DNA of 64,000 nucleotides from Symmachiella dynata (GTDB lineage Bacteria; Planctomycetota; Planctomycetia; Planctomycetales; Planctomycetaceae), in assembly GCF_007747995.1 (NCBI RefSeq), contig NZ_CP036276.1, positions 5,322,001 to 5,386,000 of the forward strand. Reading direction: 5' to 3'. The translations under genes were made by a program, and so were the position numbers. Positions 38,408-46,258 of the stretch are shown here, piece after piece. Position 1 is the stretch's first letter. The number at the start of each line of letters is the position of its first letter. The notes beneath the pieces are model-generated. The model saw only the letters and a list, made by a program, of their open reading frames with translations, did not search any database and had not been told where the DNA came from.

Positions 38408-38492
38408 GAAACAGAAAACCGACGAGTGGATTGTCAGGTTGATCACTGAAGGCGAGCAGACAAATTTGTAGTGGAGAACTGAGGAGAACAAC

Positions 38493-38768
38493 ATGGCGGA
38501 TGACCGCCGTTCCGGGCCAGTGAGTCTGGGTTGCGGAACATTGATTGTGATTGGGCTGATTGTGCTCATCTTTAGCGGCGGCGGCAGAATTCAACAAATG
38601 AGCGATGACCTTAGCAATATGCGGACGGACATCAATAACCTCCGGACGGTGATCGAAAAGCAAAATCAAACCAGCGAAGACCAAACACAGGCTATCGAAA
38701 AACAAACACAGGAAATACGGGAACTGAAAAACGCGATTGGGCAGGAACCGAAACTTCCGCAGCCGTGA
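38493..38768 (+). CDS. Small membrane-anchored coiled-coil protein
   Basis: A 91-residue protein with one membrane segment (about 13-29, GCGTLIVIGLIVLIFSG) and then a continuous heptad coiled coil (IQQMSDDLSNMRTDINNL, later QTQAIEKQTQEIRELKNAI). It has a strong ribosome site (GAGGAGAACAAC) and sits between the FHA gene and the kinase gene, so it may be an oligomerisation or scaffold component of that cluster. Confidence 0.75.
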   Translation: MADDRRSGPVSLGCGTLIVIGLIVLIFSGGGRIQQMSDDLSNMRTDINNLRTVIEKQNQTSEDQTQAIEKQTQEIRELKNAIGQEPKLPQP

Positions 38769-38888
38769 GTCATGCGGCCAACGAGATGTGAATTCAAAAC
38801 AACACCCCGATTTCTATAACATAGGGACTACGACGTGCCCGGTACCCTAGCCAAAACATTACCCCACCTACCACAGGGCGGCAGAACC

Positions 38889-40955
38889 ATGAAATTCACC
38901 TTTCAGCCGGAATCGAAGCCGCTGGACGGTTACACGATCAAACGCGCCATTGATCGTGGCGGCTTCGGCGAGGTCTACTACGCCCTGAGCGACTCCGGGA
39001 AGGAGGTCGCTCTGAAGCTGCTCCAGCGGAACATGGATGTTGAATTACGGGGGATTCGTCAGTGCATGAATCTCAAGCATCCGAATCTGATGACGATCTT
39101 CGACATCAAAACCGACTCCGACGGTGACCATTGGGTGATCCTGGAATTCATGTCGGGGCAGACGCTGGAACAGGTGCTGGACAACCATCCGCAAGGCATG
39201 CCGATGCAGGAGGTTTTGCATTGGCTGGATGGAATCGCAGCGGGGGCGGCTTATTTGCACGACCGCGGCGTTGTGCATCGCGACCTCAAGCCGGCAAACC
39301 TGTTTATCGATGCGGGCACGATCAAAATTGGCGACATTGGGCTTTCCAAATACATCACCCCCAGCCGGCGGAGCGGACATACCGAAAGCGTGGGGACGGT
39401 GCACTACATGGCACCGGAGGTGGCGCATGGGCGGTACGGGAACGAGTTGGATGTCTACAGCACAGCTGTGATGGTCTATGAGATGATCACCGGCACGGTT
39501 CCCTTTGATGGGGAGAGTACCGGCGAGATCATCATGAAGCATCTCACAGAACAGCCCGACCTGAGCAAGCTTCCAGAAAAACTGCGGCCGATTCTAGGTC
39601 GAGCCCTGGAAAAAGATCCCAAGCAGCGAACGCACAGCATCGCGCAATTCGCGCGGCTGGTCAAAGAAGCAGTCTTGGGGAACAACGGCGCTCCGGCTAA
39701 ACCGACTGCGACGGAAATCCCAGAGGATTCTTTTGTGGCGGCCGCTGCGGTGGAGCCCTCGGCTCCTCCCAAAAACGGTTCCCCAAAACCGGAACGTCCC
39801 GAACGTCCCAGCCACGAACGGCACACGCAGGCGTATCGGGGTGAAAATCAACCGCACCACAGTGAGCCAAAAAGTGGAGAATCGAACCACCGCATCTTTT
39901 GGATATTGCTCGCCGTCGTCGCTGTCGTTGCCGCATTGGGACCGGGCCCCATGTTCCGTTCCGCAATCGTGGTCGGGATTGTTGGAGGCATCGGTTATTT
40001 TCTGTATTGGTTGTTCTTTATTCCTTTCAAACCGGCAAAACTGTCGCCTGAGAGCCGTGAGAAGTTACGAAAAGAAGCGGACAGCCTATTCGACAACTTG
40101 GCAGAACAGCACAAGCCGGCCGTTGCGGACGTGCCGCCGCCGGTCGTTAAACCGGCCGCACATCGGAAACCTCAGCCACAAGTGATCCCGGTCAAAAAGG
40201 GCAAGACGTGGCTGCGTCACAAATCGTCGGCACTCACCCCGCTCACGATTCGTCCGGTGCACATGCGGGACCGTTTGGCCTCTGCGGCGCAATCGATGAC
40301 CATGGCGGTCATTTTCTCGCTGCCGATCGTCGGTGTGATTACTTTTCTGTTGCCGGACCTACAGGACCCGGCGCGGGCGGGGCTGTTCGGATTTATGACG
40401 ATTATCGCCTCATGGTTGGTGTTGTTGCCGTCGAAGATGTGGGAAGGGACCGCCACCGAGCCGACGATTCGCCGATTGGTATTGCTCAGCGCGGGTGTTG
40501 TCGTCGGGGTGTTAGCGTTTGGTCTCGATCAAACCTTGATGGTCGATGTTCCCAATATCACGCGTGAAGTTGACGCCAACGATGCCATGTTTACCAAAGT
40601 CGGCGATCAGCCATTGCTGACCGAGAATTCCGTGACTCTTCAGTCGCAACCGGGGATGCCTTACTCCGACGCACGCTGGATCAAGTACCAGCCGACGTTG
40701 GCCGGGTATGTTGTCTTCTTCGCCGCCCTGTTTGGCATCCGTCGTTGGTGGTGGCATGCCGATGCGTTTCGGCCGAAGCGGTTTCGCGTTAGCTCGCTGT
40801 TGCTCACGGGATTAGTCGGGTTTCTGATCACAACCATCTTCGCCTTCCCGCACGGCTGGGCAGCTTTGTGGGCGGTGGCGATCTCGGCCGTCGTACAACT
40901 CGCCGCGACATGGGCGCCGCCGAATGTTCGTCCGGCAATGATGGAGGACAACTAA
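38889..40955 (+). CDS. Membrane Ser/Thr protein kinase with DIG instead of DFG
   Basis: A 688-residue Hanks-type kinase. The kinase domain occupies about 12-262: Gly-rich loop RGGFGEVYYA (23-32), catalytic Lys43 in VALKLL, HRDLKPAN (130-137), metal-binding DIG (149-151; most kinases have DFG), GTVHYMAPE (169-177) and a C-lobe ending PKQRTHSIAQF. A Pro/Glu-rich linker follows, then two membrane helices (about 335-390), a cytoplasmic stretch and four to five further helices (about 470-680). I chose the ATG at 38889, which follows AGGGCGG; a GTG at 38835 is an alternative. The next gene starts one base after this stop, so they form an operon. Confidence 0.93.
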   Translation: MKFTFQPESKPLDGYTIKRAIDRGGFGEVYYALSDSGKEVALKLLQRNMDVELRGIRQCMNLKHPNLMTIFDIKTDSDGDHWVILEFMSGQTLEQVLDNHPQGMPMQEVLHWLDGIAAGAAYLHDRGVVHRDLKPANLFIDAGTIKIGDIGLSKYITPSRRSGHTESVGTVHYMAPEVAHGRYGNELDVYSTAVMVYEMITGTVPFDGESTGEIIMKHLTEQPDLSKLPEKLRPILGRALEKDPKQRTHSIAQFARLVKEAVLGNNGAPAKPTATEIPEDSFVAAAAVEPSAPPKNGSPKPERPERPSHERHTQAYRGENQPHHSEPKSGESNHRIFWILLAVVAVVAALGPGPMFRSAIVVGIVGGIGYFLYWLFFIPFKPAKLSPESREKLRKEADSLFDNLAEQHKPAVADVPPPVVKPAAHRKPQPQVIPVKKGKTWLRHKSSALTPLTIRPVHMRDRLASAAQSMTMAVIFSLPIVGVITFLLPDLQDPARAGLFGFMTIIASWLVLLPSKMWEGTATEPTIRRLVLLSAGVVVGVLAFGLDQTLMVDVPNITREVDANDAMFTKVGDQPLLTENSVTLQSQPGMPYSDARWIKYQPTLAGYVVFFAALFGIRRWWWHADAFRPKRFRVSSLLLTGLVGFLITTIFAFPHGWAALWAVAISAVVQLAATWAPPNVRPAMMEDN

Positions 40956-40956
40956 G

Positions 40957-42210
40957 ATGAGCCCTAAAACAACAATATTATTTCCCGGTGCATTATTGCT
41001 ACTGCTGGTCATCGGCGGATTCTGCCTGTGGGGGCTGAGTGCCTTGTTCCGCAAGTTCGGAGTTAGCAAATCGCTGTTGGCGGCATTATTGTTATTGCCA
41101 GCATTAGCAGTCGGGATGATTCTATTGTCGCTGATAAGTTTCCGTAGCCAGAACGTGCAAATAGCACGCGAAACGCAGCAACGCGCCATTTTGCAACAAC
41201 ACGAAGCTATCCAAGCACAGCACCGGGCGATCCAGGAACATGCTGAGCAAATCCACCGCACAGCGGATGCGAATATCGAACATGCCCGTCGCATGGTAGA
41301 TGCACACACTGAGAGTTCGGAGAGTCATTTCTCCGAACTGGTCCAGGTGCCAAACGAGGCCGTCACAGTGCGGACGGACTACAACTGGATGTTCCTATCG
41401 GTCGTGGCAGTCATTGCTATGTTGGTTTTGTCGGGGATGATAGGGGCCTCGGTCTACCTATCAGCGCAGGGGGGTACGTTGCAATGGCGGGCGGTTGGCT
41501 CGAAGTTGCTTTCGATCGCGTGGGTGGTTCCCATACTTATTATGGCGGCGATTCCGATGTATATGATCGTAGGCAAACTTGGTGGCTGGACGACTCCGGT
41601 CGTCGTATCGCAAGTCGTCGCCACGACTGCCGTGACAATGCAAGACGTTGATCGCGCCACGACAACCGGAGACGTGCCCGATTGGGTGTCCGCTCCAACG
41701 CAGAACGACGGCCAAACCCGTGTGGTGGTGGTGCGCAGTCATTTCAGCCCAGCTGTCGATGCCTCGGATACAGAGCGTGCCATCAGCCTTGCCCAAAACG
41801 AAGTCTACAATGAAGCGGCTCAACAGATACGCGCGTACTTTGGCGAGACGTACCCGGTGCAAAACAATTGGCCGATTCCCGATGAAATCGTGCGCCGCGC
41901 CATTGGCAAAGTCCATCTGCTCGAAAAGGACGTAGATGGCGGCGGAAAAGTCTATCGGCGATTTGCTCAGGTGAATTTGAACCCCGGCATTCGTCAAAAA
42001 CTGTTACCGCAATGGCAAAAGGCGACCACGCAGAACCGTCTCTGGACGCTCTGCGCCGGAATGGGACTCTTAACGTTATTGCTGGGAACAACCGCTAGCT
42101 ATCTGCGATTAGATCGCATGACAGACGGGGCATACCGCGGCCGGTTGAAGCTAGCCTCGTTTTCGGTAGTGACCGCGGTCGCTTTGGTTGCAGTCCTGAT
42201 TGTCGGCTGA
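40957..42210 (+). CDS. Membrane protein co-encoded with the kinase
   Basis: A 417-residue protein with two N-terminal membrane helices (about 8-28 and 40-62) and a Gln/His-rich coiled coil (about 70-115, QQHEAIQAQHRAIQEHAEQI). Two more helices (about 135-160 and 172-205), an extracytoplasmic alpha/beta domain (about 230-355, with RVVVVRSHFSPAVD and YRRFAQVNLNP) and two C-terminal helices follow. No family was recognised. The start is one base after the kinase stop, so translation is almost certainly coupled; a partner of the kinase is the simplest reading. Confidence 0.78.
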   Translation: MSPKTTILFPGALLLLLVIGGFCLWGLSALFRKFGVSKSLLAALLLLPALAVGMILLSLISFRSQNVQIARETQQRAILQQHEAIQAQHRAIQEHAEQIHRTADANIEHARRMVDAHTESSESHFSELVQVPNEAVTVRTDYNWMFLSVVAVIAMLVLSGMIGASVYLSAQGGTLQWRAVGSKLLSIAWVVPILIMAAIPMYMIVGKLGGWTTPVVVSQVVATTAVTMQDVDRATTTGDVPDWVSAPTQNDGQTRVVVVRSHFSPAVDASDTERAISLAQNEVYNEAAQQIRAYFGETYPVQNNWPIPDEIVRRAIGKVHLLEKDVDGGGKVYRRFAQVNLNPGIRQKLLPQWQKATTQNRLWTLCAGMGLLTLLLGTTASYLRLDRMTDGAYRGRLKLASFSVVTAVALVAVLIVG

Positions 42211-42249
42211 TTCACCGCAGGGCAACATCCGCAGCGAATGCACCGATCC

Positions 42250-42337
42250 GGTGCGCGGCTGCCCCTGCTGGCTCGAGCAGCAGTGTTTCAAGACGTTCGC
42301 ACATTTTGCACTGGCGGACAAGCCGCCAGTGGCACCC
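42250..42337 (-). repeat. Dispersed palindromic repeat family A, copy 3 (inverted)
   Basis: Read on the minus strand it begins GGGTGCCACTGGCGGCTTG, then TCCGCCAGTGCAAA, a spacer and AAACACTGCTGCTCGAGC. It aligns end to end with the copy at 25765. The first stem is perfectly paired here (GGCGG/CCGCC), where copy 1 has GGCGG/CCCGCT. It lies between convergent genes. Confidence 0.8.
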
Positions 42338-42360
42338 GTTTACGGGCAGGCTACTTGCCG

Positions 42361-43104
42361 CTACGGCTTCTGATTATTCGAGGGCTGACGCAAGTGGAGT
42401 GCGTGCGCGTCGAGGTAGTTGCAAACCGCATCCAATGCTCCTTTTGCCAAGCTAGCTTCGGCTTCGGTGCAGGAGTATTGCTTTTTCAGCTCCACATCGG
42501 AATGGATGATATTGCGGTATTCACGCAGAGTGACATCAATGGCGTTGGCGCGGTCCTTGGGCAGAATATCCACATCCGCGGCGACATTGATCAACTGATA
42601 CATCGTCCACTGCCCTTTTTCGATCCGTTTGGTCTTGGGGGCTTTGGGGCTGGCTTTGGCCAGCTGGATCACCTCGTCCGATGCTGTTAATTGGTCCACC
42701 AGAATCGCTTCCAAAATACTACCCGCCAAGACTACGGTGCTTTTCCAGGCTCCGGCGGGAAATAAGATCAACGAAAGTTCGCGATAGTCGCGTTTGATGA
42801 TCCGTCGCAGTTCGCTGGAGGCGATAAAGTCAAACGCCCGCACCTGAGCGCTACTGCCGATCCCGGCATAGTGATCCAGTACGTGCAATAGGTCATCCAT
42901 GTTTGGCAAACCGGACTGGTGCAGATGGTTGTCATCATAGCCACGGATATTCATCCGCAAGATGATAAAGTCATACTGCACATCAGGAAGAAAGTCCCGC
43001 GGATCAAGGCGATCCAGTTCCTCGGCAAGGACTTTGACCAAGGCTGTCCGATTGGCGCGCGCGGAACTCACTGCGACGGCAAGTTTCCGAATGTATCCGA
43101 CCAT
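42361..43104 (-). CDS. HEPN-like helical protein, function unknown
   Basis: A 247-residue, mostly helical protein. The C-terminal 120 residues have the look of HEPN-type domains: a helix GSILEAILVDQL (about 141-152), LINVAADVDILP, then LREYRNIIHSD (about 208-218), which contains the RN-x(2)-H / R-x(6)-H motif. A final helix is EAEASLAKGALDAVCNYLDA. HEPN domains are often RNA-binding or RNase modules in defence and toxin systems, but many are not. The ATG at 43104 has AAGG six bases upstream; the open frame extends further with no support. Its neighbours do not form a recognised antitoxin pair. Confidence 0.6.
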   Translation of the reverse strand: MVGYIRKLAVAVSSARANRTALVKVLAEELDRLDPRDFLPDVQYDFIILRMNIRGYDDNHLHQSGLPNMDDLLHVLDHYAGIGSSAQVRAFDFIASSELRRIIKRDYRELSLILFPAGAWKSTVVLAGSILEAILVDQLTASDEVIQLAKASPKAPKTKRIEKGQWTMYQLINVAADVDILPKDRANAIDVTLREYRNIIHSDVELKKQYSCTEAEASLAKGALDAVCNYLDAHALHLRQPSNNQKP

Positions 43105-43287
43105 GAGCGACCTTCTGAGGAGGAGTGCAGCGCAGATCCATCTCGCAAAGAGAGGATTGTCGAGCCAAACAATCTGGCCCGGTTTTAGAGTGCACAGACC
43201 TTCGACACAATACCAATTGACACGGATAAACGAATAAGGTTCTTGGGTGTTTATCAATTTCGAAATTAATGCCCCGCGATCTCGAAA

Positions 43288-43962
43288 TCAACGCTGGTTA
43301 TCGTAAAACGCCACGAGCCGTTCAGGAGCGACGCCGCATTGTGCCAACACGACCAGCATCCAATTCGTCGCCGTCTGCCGCACCACGCCACGTTGTTGCC
43401 ATCGACGCGCGGAGACGCGAATTTTTTGGTCCAGCAGCACGAATCGGCCTTCATACCGCAACTGTTTCATCAAAAATAAATCTTCCATCAGCTTCAATGG
43501 AGGAAACCCACCCAGCCGTCGAAACACGTTGGCCTTGACGAAAATCCCTTGGTCGCCGTAAGCCAACCGCAGACTGCGAACCCGTAGCGCATTGCCCCAC
43601 TCCAAAGCACGATACCGAAGTCCACTGGCGCCGATCTGCTGACGGAAACATCCCCCCACGCAATCGGTCTCCGCACAGGCGGCGCGGGCCGCTGCGAGGC
43701 ATCCTGGTTCCAAACGGCAATCAGCATGCAGAAACAACAAGATCTCCCCCGTGGCTACCGCAGCGCCGGCATTTTGCTGGCCACCGCGTCCCGGCGCGAC
43801 GCTGAGTACAATATCCGCGGCGGCGGACTTCGCTAACGTATCGTCACTGCTGCCCCCATCGACGACGATCGTCTGCACCTGACCGGCATCCTGCGTCGAT
43901 TGCAGCGCCGCCTCGATATTGGTCGCTTCGTTCAGCGTGGGGATAATGACGGAGATTTGCAC
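43288..43962 (-). CDS. TIGR04283-type family 2 glycosyltransferase
   Basis: A 224-residue GT-A fold glycosyltransferase. It opens with ISVIIPTLNEATNIEAAL, then VVDGGSSDDT, APGRGGQQNAGAAVATGEIL and LFLHADCRLEPG (the DxD-like metal site is HAD). This order matches the TIGR04283 family, annotated as arsenosugar biosynthesis glycosyltransferase in many genomes; the true substrate is often unknown. I chose the GTG at 43962 because the protein then begins at the first beta strand; the open frame continues 76 codons upstream without similarity. The usual TIGR04282 partner is not seen here. Confidence 0.85.
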   Translation of the reverse strand: MQISVIIPTLNEATNIEAALQSTQDAGQVQTIVVDGGSSDDTLAKSAAADIVLSVAPGRGGQQNAGAAVATGEILLFLHADCRLEPGCLAAARAACAETDCVGGCFRQQIGASGLRYRALEWGNALRVRSLRLAYGDQGIFVKANVFRRLGGFPPLKLMEDLFLMKQLRYEGRFVLLDQKIRVSARRWQQRGVVRQTATNWMLVVLAQCGVAPERLVAFYDNQR

Positions 43963-44301
43963 GAGAGACGCGGGCTTTAGGCTGAGAGGTTTTTGCAGAC
44001 AATCATTCGCAACGTGTCGACCATTGTTGCCACCCACCACATACGTCGTCAATTCAGCGCACAGCTTACTAACGGTGGTCCTACCGAAATCGAGGGCGCC
44101 TCCAACTCCCCTCAAGCCTGTCCCCTCACGCCTCACCCTTTCGGTGAAATTTAGCATCCTAAAACGAACAGTGTGGGCCGTTGCTAGCACAAAGGTATGT
44201 GGTTGCGTTAGGATGCGTTGTTGCAGCGCTGAGGAGTTCCTAGGGGCTTAGGTCCGCAGTTCCGAAGTAACGGATGCGGTTCATTAGAGAAAGTTATCAA
44301 C

Positions 44302-45609
44302 GTGCGTGTTGCGTATTTGGATTGTTCGACGGGGATTAGCGGTGACATGACGCTCGGTGCGTTGTTGGATGCCGGTGTGGATGAAGCGGCGATTCGCGCG
44401 GGGATCGCTTCGTTGGACCTGCCCGATGTTCGGCTGGAAATCAACGAGGTGATGAAGGGTGACTTTCGCGCCAAGCATGTCCGCGTCGTGCATCCCGAAC
44501 AACACGCGCATCGTCATCTGTCAGACATTGTGACGTTGATCGATAACGCATCGGCGCTCACCGAGTCGCAGCGGGCGTTAGCAAAACGTATTTTTCACGA
44601 TGTGGCAGCTGCGGAGGCCAAAGTGCATGGCGCGACGGTCGAGCAAGTCCACTTTCATGAAGTCGGCGCAATCGATTCGATCGTCGACATTGTCGGCGCC
44701 GCGATTGGGTTTGACCTGCTCGGCGCGGATCGCGTGGTCAGCAGTCCGCTGCCGACCGGACGCGGGCAAATTCGCATTGCTCACGGAATCTGTACCGTCC
44801 CCGCACCGGGCACGGCGGAGTTGCTCAAAGGGATTCCGCTGGTGGATGTGCCGATCGAAGCGGAATTAACCACGCCCACCGGGGCGGCGATTGTCGCAAA
44901 TGTCGTTGATCATTTCGGTGCGTTGCCGGAGATGCAAATCGAAAACGTGGGCTACGGAGCCGGCACCAAGGATTTTCCTGAGCGGGCCAATCTGTTGCGG
45001 ATCTTTGTCGGCATGGCGACCGCTACGCCGGATGTGGACTACGTTTCGATATTGGAAACCAATCTGGACGATGTCTCCGGTGAGGTGATTGGTTATACCA
45101 AGCAAAAATTGTTCGATGCCGGCGCGTTAGATGTCTATTCTACGCCCGTACAAATGAAAAAAGACCGCCCCGCAGTCGTGTTGAGCGTGATTTGTCGACC
45201 GGCAGACCGAGGCGCATTGGAATCGATCCTATTCGCCGAAACTGGGACGTTTGGGATCCGGCATCATGTTCTGGAACGTTCCAAGCGTGCCCGTGAGCTG
45301 CATGAGGTCGCCACGATTTGGGGAACGGTTCGGGGAAAGATAGGTTGGCGGCATGGCGAACCGGCGATCTTTACCCCGGAATTCGACTCGTGTGCCAAAA
45401 TCGCTGAACAAAATGGAGTGCCGCTACGGGATGTGTATCGCGCAGCCGAAAGCGCGTATCAACCACAAACGTCCACTTCGCCGGCGACAGGCAAACCAGA
45501 TCACGCGCATGACCATTCGCATAGTCACGACCATACGCACGATCATGATCATACTCACGACCACAGCCATGATCACGACCACGGACATGACCATGGGCAT
45601 GACCACTAA
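44302..45609 (+). CDS. larC: Nickel-pincer cofactor biosynthesis protein LarC with His/Asp-rich tail
   Basis: LarC inserts nickel into the pyridinium dithiocarboxylate cofactor of lactate racemase and related enzymes. The 435-residue protein has the family (formerly DUF111) start AYLDCSTGISGDMTLGALLD, then EQVHFHEVGAIDSIVDI and SILETNLDDVSGEVIGY. It starts at a GTG and is a single uninterrupted frame, unlike the frameshifted larC of lactobacilli. The last 35 or so residues are an almost pure His/Asp (Ser, Thr, Gly) repeat (DHAHDHSHSHDHTHDHDHTH...), a likely metal-storage or chaperone tail. larB, larE and larA are not in the window. Confidence 0.95.
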   Translation: MRVAYLDCSTGISGDMTLGALLDAGVDEAAIRAGIASLDLPDVRLEINEVMKGDFRAKHVRVVHPEQHAHRHLSDIVTLIDNASALTESQRALAKRIFHDVAAAEAKVHGATVEQVHFHEVGAIDSIVDIVGAAIGFDLLGADRVVSSPLPTGRGQIRIAHGICTVPAPGTAELLKGIPLVDVPIEAELTTPTGAAIVANVVDHFGALPEMQIENVGYGAGTKDFPERANLLRIFVGMATATPDVDYVSILETNLDDVSGEVIGYTKQKLFDAGALDVYSTPVQMKKDRPAVVLSVICRPADRGALESILFAETGTFGIRHHVLERSKRARELHEVATIWGTVRGKIGWRHGEPAIFTPEFDSCAKIAEQNGVPLRDVYRAAESAYQPQTSTSPATGKPDHAHDHSHSHDHTHDHDHTHDHSHDHDHGHDHGHDH

Positions 45610-45712
45610 TCAGCATCCAGCCTGCGGCTCGTTCGAGGGCAGAATCTGAACGGATGAAGCGTCGTTCACGGAAAATAATCGGCCGACATTGCTACCAACA
45701 GGAGGTTTGGTG

Positions 45713-46081
45713 ATGCCTAGTAGCGGAGTAATGATTTTGGGCGGACTGATGCTGCTCGTCATGGCGTTTTTGCTGCGGCGGAGTTTCACTCAGTCCAAGG
45801 TCAGTCGGAATCGCGATCCGCAGAAAGAAGCGCATGCGGATATTCACGCCGCCGAGTCGAGCTACACAGCGGCGATCAATAAAATGGAATTGCGGGTGAA
45901 TGAGTATGCCCGCGAGGTGGAAGGGCGTATCGGTACAAAAATCGCCGTACTCGACCGTTTGCTCGCCGAAGCGGAGACATCGATTAAACGATTGGAAGAA
46001 CTCTCGCAGCAACGCCCGGCAGGTGAAAACACCACCGGGACCGAAGCGGCGGGAGACGAAAGTGGTGCAGAGGAATCGTAA
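45713..46081 (+). CDS. Small membrane-anchored coiled-coil protein
   Basis: A 122-residue protein with one membrane segment (about 7-22, MILGGLMLLVMAFLLR), a basic stop-transfer stretch, then a helical segment of about 65 residues (ADIHAAESSYTAAINKMELR... LDRLLAEAETSIKRLEEL) and an acidic disordered tail. No family was recognised. The ATG at 45713 has a perfect AGGAGG six bases upstream, which overrides an in-frame TTG at 45689. Confidence 0.75.
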   Translation: MPSSGVMILGGLMLLVMAFLLRRSFTQSKVSRNRDPQKEAHADIHAAESSYTAAINKMELRVNEYAREVEGRIGTKIAVLDRLLAEAETSIKRLEELSQQRPAGENTTGTEAAGDESGAEES

Positions 46082-46258
46082 ATCACTCACCATGCGCGGT
46101 GATGATAAGACGATGGGGCCGACACAGGGTTGTCGGGGGGACGAAATTGCCGAACGGATCAACAAAGCCGCAACATACATGCGGTTGATTCGCAAGATGC
46201 GTCACGATTGAAGAGAATTGCGACGCCGGATAAACCAGTCGGAGTGGATGAACAGCCC

